Assembly (NCBI GenBank): GCA_016935595.1
Contig: JAFGQQ010000110.1
Coordinates: 1-6,249, forward strand
DNA: 6,249 bases
Direction: 5' to 3'
Source of the DNA: Bacteroidales bacterium
GTDB lineage: Bacteria > Bacteroidota > Bacteroidia > Bacteroidales > UBA10428
How positions within the stretch are numbered: position 1 is the stretch's first letter; the number at the start of each line of letters is the position of its first letter. A program made the translations under genes and the position numbers. Under the pieces are notes generated by a model, which saw only the letters and a program-made list of their open reading frames with translations, was not told the DNA's origin and ran no database searches. Shown in pieces: positions 1 through 6,186 of this stretch.

Positions 1-42
1 GAATACGATATAGAATATGATGAAAGGTATGTTTGGGACTAA
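1..42 (+). CDS. C-terminal end of an unidentified protein (partial)
   Basis: Frame 1 is open from the window edge to a TAA at 40-42 and encodes the 13 residues EYDIEYDERYVWD. The other two plus-strand frames stop within the first 20 bases. The acidic and aromatic composition looks like a natural protein tail, but 13 codons are too few to identify a family. If real, the gene converges on the minus-strand lipoprotein gene, and 43-213 would be a convergent intergenic region, where hairpin repeats are commonly found. A chance open stretch is the alternative. Confidence 0.35.
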   Translation, partial: EYDIEYDERYVWD

Positions 43-48
43 CGATTT

Positions 49-133
49 CGCACCTTTGGCGCTTATAGGCGATTAACTATTATGTAATCTGGACATTCAG
101 TCCAGGCTGATGGTATCGCACCTTTGGTGCTTA
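49..133. repeat. Pair of REP-like hairpin repeats with a central hairpin
   Basis: Two direct copies of a 17-base unit lie at 49-65 and 117-133 and match at 16 of 17 bases. Each contains a 13-base hairpin with a 5-bp stem and TTT loop: GCACC/GGCGC at 50-62, with one mismatch, and GCACC/GGTGC at 118-130, perfect. Between them CTGGAC-ATTCA-GTCCAG (89-105) forms a perfect 6-bp stem, and GATTA (71-75) can pair with TAATC (85-89). No ORF spans the region. The layout resembles short extragenic palindromic repeats found between convergent genes; transcription termination or mRNA protection is possible but not shown. Confidence 0.55.
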
Positions 134-155
134 AAAATTGGGTGCTGCAATGCAC
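133..155 (-). terminator. Possible weak terminator of the receptor-lipoprotein pair
   Basis: Read on the minus strand, about 60 bases after the lipoprotein stop codon, GTGC (155-152) can pair with GCAC (145-142). A short CCAA segment and a T run (138-133) follow. The stem is only 4 bp, so this is weak alone; the perfect hairpin at 118-130 lies just beyond and could contribute. Confidence 0.3.
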
Positions 156-213
156 AAAACAGGAAAATAATGATTGTGCTTTTAATTTAAATACTAAATT
201 AATTCTTCTTTCA

Positions 214-969
214 TCAATTCACTTTAACTGTTATCTTTTCAGCAATAAGCAATGCAGTTGTTATTGTACTTAAATCTTCAAACAACTCTCCGGTTTCGCC
301 GGCATAATGACTATGCCCGATAGGTCTTAACTCATATTCGACTTGGGGACTTGATAAATCAATCTTTGCTGAATAAACCAAAGCTGGCTGGCACGATCTT
401 TTATACGCTTCATTATCCGGGAACTTATTATTTGTCCAGTATTCATTAAAATCCCATGTCTGGTTTATTTCAAATAACAAATTAAACTGGTTTAATCCCT
501 GTTCTTTAATTTTAGTTATTAGTTCAAAACTTCCTTTTGGCGTTGCGCCGGTTATGGCATCTGGCAATGAGGTATCTGAACTGGGCATATAAAACCCGTC
601 TTCTGCAATAACACTTCTTTTATGTGCCCAATATGGAAGAGATTCAGGGTATCTTTTTTCAGCAGGAACCCATTTCCTGTTTTCCACTTTTCCGTAATTA
701 AAATATCCGGTTGCAACAGCCTGGGTTAAAAACAAAGTTTCAATATATAAACCTGATGTATCTTCAATCCATATTACAAATGATGGATGATTATGCGATT
801 CACCTTTTTGAAAACTTATAGTTAACTCATTCCCTTCAATATTTTCATTTGTCTGAATATATGTTTTTACTTCCTCGGTTCCTATCTTTTTAGAACGGCA
901 GGAGTAACCCATAAAAATAATTCCGATTAAAACAATGAAAAGACTTTTATTAAAACTGAAAATATTCAT
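214..969 (-). CDS. DUF2271-like lipoprotein
   Basis: This 251-aa protein begins with a basic/hydrophobic signal (residues 1-23) ending in GYSC, so Cys24 is the likely lipidated residue. The next residues (RSKK) are basic, not the acidic stretch known as a surface-export signal in Bacteroidota lipoproteins, so a periplasm-facing location is inferred. The body resembles DUF2271 proteins as remembered: SFVIWIED (63-70), RYPESLPYWAHKR (106-118), PDAITGATPKGSF (136-148), QPALVYSAKID (194-204) and a GHSHYAGETGELFEDLSTITTA ending (218-239). The last is given as key residues: two His, an acidic stretch and TTA. Two HxH pairs (H59/H61, H219/H221) could bind metal. DAITGAT (137-143) fits the Dxx[ST]GA[TS] ApbE flavinylation pattern with Thr143 as acceptor, although known targets are FMN-binding-domain proteins. 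The gene starts 11 bases after the receptor stop, so the two are probably co-transcribed. The biochemical role is unknown. Confidence 0.75.
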   Translation of the reverse strand: MNIFSFNKSLFIVLIGIIFMGYSCRSKKIGTEEVKTYIQTNENIEGNELTISFQKGESHNHPSFVIWIEDTSGLYIETLFLTQAVATGYFNYGKVENRKWVPAEKRYPESLPYWAHKRSVIAEDGFYMPSSDTSLPDAITGATPKGSFELITKIKEQGLNQFNLLFEINQTWDFNEYWTNNKFPDNEAYKRSCQPALVYSAKIDLSSPQVEYELRPIGHSHYAGETGELFEDLSTITTALLIAEKITVKVN

Positions 970-980
970 TATTTTTAATG

Positions 981-3386
981 TTAAAATTCAACAATTATAC
1001 CGATTGTTGGCAAAACTGTTCCGCCACCTTCGGCCGATAAGTATTTCATTTCATACCTCTGTATTCCATATTCATCGATATAAATTACCGGAATACCGTT
1101 TTCATCAACATTCCTGATTAAAATATCCTGATTGTCATTTTTAAAATTATATAAATTTTGAATATCCAGATATGCCATTAATGACCACTTGTTAAAGTAA
1201 AACGATTTATCAACCCTGATATCTAACTGATGAAAAGGTTTAAATCTTAATGAATTGAAATTATCATAATCTAAAAATGCCCTGCTTGTTGCATTCCAGG
1301 CTTGCGGCAGACTAGAAACATACTCATCATAAGGCGTATAAGGTGTCCCGCCAACAAACCTCCATTTAAAACCTACATCCCAATCCTTGCCAAATCCCCG
1401 TGTAGCGCTAATATTAAAAATATGACGGTTATCCCACGAAGAAGGGATATATTCATCGTTTTTATCTTTAAATTCACTCTTAAATAAAGTATAAGATAAA
1501 ACAATATTAAATCCATAAAAATTTTTATTCCTGTAATATAACTCAACGCCATAAGATCTGCCTTGTGATATTGAAACAACTTCTTCGTCTCCATATGTGC
1601 CAAAATCACTTCCTTTACTTGCCAGTGAAATAGAATCGGCAATTGAAAAAGGATAATTGTTATAAAATTTAAAGAAACCTTCAAGCGTTAATTTTGATGC
1701 TTCGTTTGGAAGTATCTCAATACCACTTACAATATGATCGGCTGAAATATATTTGATTTCATTTTTCTTATTTACAAATTCACCATTTGAATTTTTATAA
1801 CCCAAAGTTGTATATGGCGGAATTTGATAATACCTTCCTGTGCTAAAATTTAAAGAGTATTTTTCGTTTAACTCATATGAAGTTGAAAACCTGGGAGAAA
1901 GTTGCCTTAATAAATTATTCATGCTCTTGGAATAATTATTGGCATCTGTTCTTATTCCAAAAGATAAATCCAGCTTTTCATCCACAAGCTTTTTGGTTAC
2001 CTGCGCAAACAATCCGTATTTAAACATTTTTAAAGCCGATTCATAATTTAATTCAAAAGCTTCGCCCAATTTAAATACTTTGCTGTAAGTATTATTATAA
2101 TACTTATCATACTCAAAGCTTACTCCATAGTTCACCTTCAGGCTATTCTCATATAAATTCACTCTTTCATATCTGAATTTATTTTCAATTTCGTCAGAAT
2201 CGTAGTCTAATGTTTTCAAAGAATCAATTTCAATATTATCCTTATATTTTATTTGCTTATTATTCAAAAAATTTCTGCTAATTACCCAGGTATCATAACC
2301 GGTCTCCCGATAATGTTTATAAACCAGGCCTATTGCATAATTCCACTGGTCATTATCGGGCAAATAGCTTAAAATATATCGCTGGTATTCGGTTTCGTTT
2401 GCATCGAGGTTAAGCTGGTTAAAATCCAAAGCTCCCAGACTAATAATTGTAATTTCATTTTTCTGGTCGAGTTTAGTTTTAAATTTCAATTGATAATCGT
2501 TATAAGTAGGTAAAAACGGAAGTCCAATTGCTGAAAATAAAAGCTGTAAATATGACCGCCTGACAGAAAAAATAAAATTGGAATTCTTGCCGATTGGCCC
2601 ATCAAGAGTTAATGCCAGATCGGATGCGCCAATTGTTGCCCTTGTTTTAAGCTTATCCTGGTTGCCATCTATTTGTTTAAATTCAAAAACCGAACTGAGT
2701 GAATTATATCGCGAAGCCGGAAATGCACTTGAATAATATTCAACCTCGCGAATAAAATCCACATTGATAATACCTACCGGGCCACCTGATGCTCCCTGGG
2801 TAGCAAAATGATTAAGGTTAGGAATTTCAACACCATCGAGAAAAAACCGGTTTTCGCTTGGACCTCCTCCCCTTACAATTAAATCGTTCCTGTACGAAAC
2901 AGTTGGTGCAATTCCGGGCAATGACTGAATTACCTTTGAAATATCACGGTTACTCCCGGGATTTTTTTCGATTTCCTGTATTCCCAAACGCCTGAGTGAA
3001 TTTGGACTTTCTTCCTTTTTCCGGTATGGAGAAGCTTTTATAACAACTTCATCCAGATCAATTGAAGTTTCTTTTAAAGGTACATCAATATAAACCTTAT
3101 TTGCATTGGTAACCAAAATTTCCTCGGAAATATAAGTTTCAAAACCAATCGAAGAAACTCTTAATTCAACATAGCCGGGCTTAATTCCTGTAAAAATAAA
3201 ATTTCCGTCAAAATCCGATACTGAACCTATGGTTGTGCCCCAAATAACTATATTGGCAAATGGCACAGGTTCGTTATTCTTCGAATTAAATACCCTGCCC
3301 TGAATAATTCCCCTGCTATTTTCCTGTGATAAAACAAACAGGTTGTTAACAACAAATAATAAAAGTATATATTTAAATTTCTTCAT
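981..3386 (-). CDS. TonB-dependent outer-membrane receptor with carboxypeptidase-regulatory-like N-domain
   Basis: The preferred ATG (3384-3386) gives 801 aa with a clean signal peptide (1-21, MKKFKYILLLFVVNNLFVLSQ minus the cleavage region). Extension to an in-frame TTG at 3413 adds nine residues in front of the signal and is rejected. Residues about 25-108 form a CarboxypepD_reg-like beta-sandwich (GRVFNSKNNEPVPFANI, DFDGNF, SSIGFET). LDEVVIKA (111-118) is the usual segment leading into the plug. The plug (about 125-240) has VIQSLPGI (152-159), RGGGPSENRFFLDGVEIP (172-189) and GIINVDFIREVEYYSSAFPA (205-224). The rest is an aromatic-rich beta-barrel ending in IGIIVEF, whose terminal Phe suits BAM-dependent assembly. 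It imports a substrate across the outer membrane using TonB/ExbBD energy; the substrate is unknown. No SusD-like gene is adjacent, so it is not a classic SusC; its partner is the lipoprotein gene 11 bases downstream. It appears intact. Confidence 0.93.
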   Translation of the reverse strand: MKKFKYILLLFVVNNLFVLSQENSRGIIQGRVFNSKNNEPVPFANIVIWGTTIGSVSDFDGNFIFTGIKPGYVELRVSSIGFETYISEEILVTNANKVYIDVPLKETSIDLDEVVIKASPYRKKEESPNSLRRLGIQEIEKNPGSNRDISKVIQSLPGIAPTVSYRNDLIVRGGGPSENRFFLDGVEIPNLNHFATQGASGGPVGIINVDFIREVEYYSSAFPASRYNSLSSVFEFKQIDGNQDKLKTRATIGASDLALTLDGPIGKNSNFIFSVRRSYLQLLFSAIGLPFLPTYNDYQLKFKTKLDQKNEITIISLGALDFNQLNLDANETEYQRYILSYLPDNDQWNYAIGLVYKHYRETGYDTWVISRNFLNNKQIKYKDNIEIDSLKTLDYDSDEIENKFRYERVNLYENSLKVNYGVSFEYDKYYNNTYSKVFKLGEAFELNYESALKMFKYGLFAQVTKKLVDEKLDLSFGIRTDANNYSKSMNNLLRQLSPRFSTSYELNEKYSLNFSTGRYYQIPPYTTLGYKNSNGEFVNKKNEIKYISADHIVSGIEILPNEASKLTLEGFFKFYNNYPFSIADSISLASKGSDFGTYGDEEVVSISQGRSYGVELYYRNKNFYGFNIVLSYTLFKSEFKDKNDEYIPSSWDNRHIFNISATRGFGKDWDVGFKWRFVGGTPYTPYDEYVSSLPQAWNATSRAFLDYDNFNSLRFKPFHQLDIRVDKSFYFNKWSLMAYLDIQNLYNFKNDNQDILIRNVDENGIPVIYIDEYGIQRYEMKYLSAEGGGTVLPTIGIIVEF

Positions 3387-3410
3387 TTTTGTATATAATT
3401 TGTTGTATAA

Positions 3411-3418
3411 CAAAAATA
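3411..3418 (-). promoter_or_regulatory. Candidate Bacteroidota -7 box for the receptor gene
   Basis: On the minus strand this reads TATTTTTG, an exact match to the TAnnTTTG -7 consensus of the Bacteroidota primary sigma factor. It lies 24 bases upstream of the preferred ATG, giving a short leader. No convincing TTTG -33 element is seen at the usual distance. The alternative TTG start falls inside the box, which further favours the ATG. In such AT-rich DNA a chance match is quite possible. Confidence 0.35.
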
Positions 3419-3433
3419 ATTCCGGTTAGTTTA

Positions 3434-3473
3434 TATTTTGTTTAATATTTTTATAAAAAAATTAAACAAAATA
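3434..3473. terminator. Long AT-rich inverted repeat between the two minus-strand gene pairs
   Basis: ATTTTGTTTAAT (3435-3446) and ATTAAACAAAAT (3461-3472) are perfect reverse complements. The stem extends by one T-A pair outward (3434/3473) and, after one mismatch (3447/3460), by TTTT/AAAA inward. It begins 7 bases after the GSCFA stop codon, fitting a rho-independent-type hairpin for the hydrolase pair. There is no clean T run after the stem on the minus strand. It also lies just upstream of the receptor's candidate -7 box, so an operator is the alternative. Confidence 0.45.
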
Positions 3474-3479
3474 ATTAAA

Positions 3480-4469
3480 TCATCTGGAAATTAAATTATT
3501 AAAATATTCCAATTCATTCTCAAAATCCAGAAAAGGATATTTTTTCTGCAGATTCTTTATTTTCTCAACATTCTTATTGACGAAAATCTTAAATTGGGGA
3601 GATTCTTTATCAACCGGTTTATGTTGGACAGCTTCGAGTATTTTCTCTAATTCCTTTATAGTCTGAAGAGTGGAATCCGGTATATATGTTTCTGAAAAAA
3701 CCTTCCATATATAATTAATAGCAACATTATTTAAATGGATCATATCGGGTTCATAAAACCTGTAATCCCTTAAGTCATCCATCATTATTTCATATGCAGG
3801 AAAATAACTCACATTTTTAAATTTTTCTAACAATTGATGAATACTAACTATAAGAATCGATTTGCTTAATAAATTACCGGCAGCGCCATCTTTCCAATGC
3901 CTGATGGGGCTTACAGTAAATACAATCTTAATATCTTTATTTATTTCAGTTAAACGTATAATTAATCTTTCATATATTTCAACAATCTGGTTTGTTGTAA
4001 GTAATTTATGATTAAACTCATTAGCCGGAATTTTATGACAATTCGATACAATTTGTTTTGTTTTTTTATACTCATAAACCCTTGCCGTGCCAAAAGTAAT
4101 AAAAAGAAAATCGGTATTTCTTAAAAATTCTGCCGAGTTGTTTATTTCTTCGTTTATATTTTTTAAACAAATATCTTTATCAATATGTGAAAAACTTGTA
4201 TGATGATAAAAACTAAACCATTTATGGTTAAAAAAATTCAATTCTTCCTGATTAAATTTCTTGTTTACTATTAAAAACTCAAGGCTGTTTGCTATAGATA
4301 CAGGATTATATAATACTCCAAAAGGATTTACAATTACCGGAAATTTTAAAACTTTTAGCTTATCTCCAATATTTTGTGTAAAGCACGATCCAATCAGGAA
4401 TAATTTATTATTATAGGTAATAAAATTTTCCGATTTTGGCAATTTTATTATAGTTCTAAATTCATTCAT
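3480..4469 (-). CDS. GSCFA-domain hydrolase (SGNH/GDSL-like)
   Basis: This 329-aa protein carries the name-giving GSCF motif at 27-30 (LFLIGSCFTQNIG), with Ser28 as expected nucleophile. Further family blocks are NPFGVLYNP (48-56), TFGTARVYEY (125-134), SPIRHWKDG (187-195) and YFPAYEIMMDDLRDYRFYE (222-240), followed by PDMIHLN (241-247), where Asp242 and His245 fit the D-x-x-H of SGNH-type active sites. The family (PF08885) is common in Bacteroidota; its natural substrate is not established, and esterase or acyl-hydrolase activity is inferred from the fold. There is no signal peptide, so it is probably cytoplasmic. The ATG (4467-4469) directly follows the TAA of the upstream hydrolase gene, so the two are almost certainly co-transcribed and perhaps translationally coupled. 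The charged tail (about 265-329) looks helical. No key residue is missing. Confidence 0.9.
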   Translation of the reverse strand: MNEFRTIIKLPKSENFITYNNKLFLIGSCFTQNIGDKLKVLKFPVIVNPFGVLYNPVSIANSLEFLIVNKKFNQEELNFFNHKWFSFYHHTSFSHIDKDICLKNINEEINNSAEFLRNTDFLFITFGTARVYEYKKTKQIVSNCHKIPANEFNHKLLTTNQIVEIYERLIIRLTEINKDIKIVFTVSPIRHWKDGAAGNLLSKSILIVSIHQLLEKFKNVSYFPAYEIMMDDLRDYRFYEPDMIHLNNVAINYIWKVFSETYIPDSTLQTIKELEKILEAVQHKPVDKESPQFKIFVNKNVEKIKNLQKKYPFLDFENELEYFNNLISR

Positions 4470-5300
4470 TTACCAAATAATAGTTAAGATCCATTCTTTT
4501 ACAAAATCAAATATTTCTTTATTCTCGGGCTCATTATGCAACTCATGATACATGCCATTCCAAATTTTTGCAGTAAAATTTTTTGTATTTGAAGCAAACG
4601 CTTTACTCGATTTATATAAAGAAATTTTATCTTTCCTGCCATGCATCAGCAAAACAGGCACATTAATTTTATAACGGTTAGATAATACACTTAAACAACC
4701 TTTATGTGTTTCAGCCAAAAAAGAAAGTGTAACCTTTTTTAATATTAAAGGATCGGTTTGGTATTGTTTTACAATCTCTTTATTATGACTTAAATAATCT
4801 GAATTTATATTGAGATTTACATGGCATGACGGAAATATCCTGGCCATGAAATAAACCAATTTCAATTTCAGATGATTGGAATTTTTAATTAGCTTCATCC
4901 ATGGCGAAGAAATAATAGCTCCTCTAATATATTTATTATAATTTATGCAATAATTTAATGCAAGGCTCCCGCCGACACCTTGTCCGTAAAGAAATAAAGG
5001 TATATCAGGATTTCTTTTTACAAATTCTTTTACGATAATGTCAATATCGTTTAAAAGTGTACTGTACTCTTTAATATATCCTCTTTTGCCTTCGGATTTT
5101 CCATGCCCCCTAAGGTCAAACATAAAAACAACAAAATTATTTTCGACAAAGTATTTTGTTATATTTTCATACCTTTCGCAATAATCGCCAATGCCATGAA
5201 TTAATATAATGCTTGCTTTTTGATGCCCTTGTGGCAACCATAATTGTGTGTATAGTTTAACCTGATCTTTAGCCGGTAAATAAATTTCTTCTTTATGCAT
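4470..5300 (-). CDS. Monoacylglycerol-lipase-like alpha/beta hydrolase lacking the nucleophile serine
   Basis: This 276-aa protein has the monoacylglycerol lipase/lysophospholipase layout (Hydrolase_4 type): LIHGIGDYCERY (33-44) for the oxyanion loop, FDLRGHGKSEGKRG (61-74), the elbow region at 105-111, a cap segment (about 135-195) and VPVLLMHGRKDKIS (214-227). It ends with YHELHNE (251-257). Asp224 and His252 match the usual catalytic Asp and His. The elbow, normally G-H-S-M-G-G, reads G-Q-G-V-G-G (106-111), so Ser108 is Gly; codon 108 is GGT on the minus strand (4977-4979), one transition from AGT. The ORF is otherwise intact and of normal length. It may be a pseudo-enzyme, use other chemistry, or contain a sequence error. 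No signal peptide is evident, so it is probably cytoplasmic or membrane-associated. It is the first gene of the pair with GSCFA and diverges from yjbQ across 79 bases. Confidence 0.88.
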   Translation of the reverse strand: MHKEEIYLPAKDQVKLYTQLWLPQGHQKASIILIHGIGDYCERYENITKYFVENNFVVFMFDLRGHGKSEGKRGYIKEYSTLLNDIDIIVKEFVKRNPDIPLFLYGQGVGGSLALNYCINYNKYIRGAIISSPWMKLIKNSNHLKLKLVYFMARIFPSCHVNLNINSDYLSHNKEIVKQYQTDPLILKKVTLSFLAETHKGCLSVLSNRYKINVPVLLMHGRKDKISLYKSSKAFASNTKNFTAKIWNGMYHELHNEPENKEIFDFVKEWILTIIW

Positions 5301-5342
5301 TTAAAACAACAATAATAATTTACCCTTTTAACCTATATTTAA

Positions 5343-5350
5343 TAAATTTG
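5343..5350 (+). promoter_or_regulatory. Candidate -7 box for the yjbQ-family gene
   Basis: TAAATTTG matches the TAnnTTTG -7 consensus of Bacteroidota exactly and would start transcription about 20-25 bases before the ATG at 5380. A -33 TTTG is not clear. The box lies in the 79-base spacer between the divergent hydrolase and yjbQ genes. On the other strand only a one-mismatch box (5310-5317) was found, too close to the hydrolase ATG to be persuasive. Confidence 0.4.
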
Positions 5351-5379
5351 TTCTGTTTTATTTCTAAAATTAATAAAAA

Positions 5380-5790
5380 ATGCAGGAAATAATAAAAATA
5401 ACAACAAATAAACGAGAAGGTTTATACGACATAACAAATGAAGTGAAAAGAATTGTAGGAAAAAGTAATGTGAACAAAGGATTTGTAAATGTTTATGCAC
5501 AGGGGGCAACATCTGCCATAATGATACAGGAAAACTGGGATGAATCGGTACAAAGCGATGTGATTAATTTACTTAAAAAACTAATTCCTCAAGGGGTTTG
5601 GCAACATGACATACAGGATGGAAACGGCGATGCTCATTTAAAAGCAGGAATTGTTGGTCCAAGCGAAACCATCCCGATAATAAACGGAAACCTGGGTTTA
5701 TCGACCTGGCAAAATATATTTTTTTGTGAATTCGATGGACCGAGACCGGACAGAAAAATTGCAATTACAGTGATGGATGCAGGGAAGTAG
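5380..5790 (+). CDS. YjbQ/UPF0047 family protein (secondary thiamine-phosphate synthase family)
   Basis: This 136-aa protein spans the full usual length of the UPF0047/YjbQ family (PF01894). Family blocks in order are DITNEVKRIV (17-26), QGATSAIMIQENWD (41-54), WQHDIQDGNGDAHLKAGIVG (74-93, key residues His76, Asp77, Asp84 and His86), NGNLGLSTWQNIFFCEFDGPR (102-122) and a final beta strand. E. coli YjbQ has weak thiamine-phosphate synthase activity, which gave the family its database name; its main physiological role is unclear. The His of the E. coli HTSAS block is Gly here (GATSA), a substitution shared, as remembered, with a known subgroup; the later His/Asp residues and FDGPR are retained. 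The protein is probably a cytosolic trimer. It is transcribed alone, divergently from the hydrolase pair, and followed by a hairpin repeat element. The ATG has no Shine-Dalgarno, as is typical here. Confidence 0.92.
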   Translation: MQEIIKITTNKREGLYDITNEVKRIVGKSNVNKGFVNVYAQGATSAIMIQENWDESVQSDVINLLKKLIPQGVWQHDIQDGNGDAHLKAGIVGPSETIPIINGNLGLSTWQNIFFCEFDGPRPDRKIAITVMDAGK

Positions 5791-5821
5791 ATTTGTTAAA
5801 ATAAATAATTCTTAATAAATC

Positions 5822-5988
5822 AATGTGTCGTTCCTACGGAACTTTTATTCAGCATGTATTATATTATTACCATACTTTCGAACCTCCGGTTCTTTCGTTA
5901 TTTATTAAGTTAGCATTAAGTTCCGACAGGAGCGAAAGTATGGTAATTTATAAAACTAAATTAAAATAAGCTCCAGAGGAGCGACATT
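5822..5988. repeat. Symmetrical four-hairpin repeat element (REP/BIME- or MITE-like)
   Basis: Four 13-14-base hairpins with 5-bp stems lie here: GTTCC/GGAAC (5830-5842), GAACC/GGTTC (5880-5892), GTTCC/GGAGC with a G-T pair (5920-5933) and GCTCC/GGAGC (5970-5982). The stem bases change together, so pairing is kept. The element is arranged A-B-B'-A': the inner arms share a perfect 15-base inverted repeat, ATTACCATACTTTCG (5866-5880) against its complement (5933-5947), and the outer arms share AATGT...CG...CC (5822-5842 against 5968-5988). No ORF is present. It probably acts as a dispersed intergenic repeat; a transposase-mobilised origin and a terminator function downstream of yjbQ are inferences. 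Confidence 0.7.
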
Positions 5989-6186
5989 AGTTCGAAATAA
6001 TTATGCTTTTTTAAAAGTATCCATTTTAATTAGTTAAAACAATATTTCTTATAAAATTTACTATGCTTTTTTATATACACATTTTAATATTGATAACTTG
6101 TTAAATTATAAGTACTTAATTTTATAAAATTATTTAAAAAAAATGTTACATTTATGCGATATAATTGATATATATATAGATTAAAG
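5989..6186 (+). other. AT-rich non-coding leader with an imperfect direct repeat
   Basis: No ORF, RNA gene or strong terminator is seen. TATGCTTTTTTA occurs at 6002-6013 and again at 6062-6073, each followed by CATTTTAAT (6022-6030, 6080-6088), giving an imperfect direct repeat with an offset near 60. TACATTTA (6147-6154) matches the TAnnTTTG -7 consensus at all but the last base and lies about 32 bases before the ATG at 6187, making it a weak promoter candidate. The low complexity makes chance repeats likely. Confidence 0.4.

Noticed and set aside
49..133. Hairpin repeats as a CRISPR array
   Set aside because: There are only two units of 17 bases, with a structured spacer and no cas genes in the window.
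935..1117. Plus-strand 60-aa open frame
   Set aside because: It is antisense to the receptor and lipoprotein genes, with no recognisable domain and composition expected of a shadow frame.
1302..1684. Overlapping open frames on both strands (1302-1487 plus, 1373-1684 minus)
   Set aside because: Both lie inside the intact receptor barrel coding region, out of frame with it, and have no family features.
3387..3413. Nine-residue N-terminal extension of the receptor from a TTG
   Set aside because: It would place extra residues before a clean signal peptide, and the TTG sits within the candidate -7 box; the ATG at 3386 is preferred.
4441..5379. Frameshift or pseudogene decay in the Ser-less hydrolase
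   Set aside because: The frame is uninterrupted, of normal length and retains the other motifs, so I treat it as an intact gene with an altered active site.
5573..5764. Minus-strand 63-aa open frame
   Set aside because: It lies wholly antisense to the well-conserved yjbQ-family gene and has no credible start context.
5803..6002. AAATAATT on both sides of the hairpin element (5803-5810, 5995-6002) as a target-site duplication
   Set aside because: The copies are 11 and 6 bases away from the element ends and the motif is common by chance in such AT-rich DNA.
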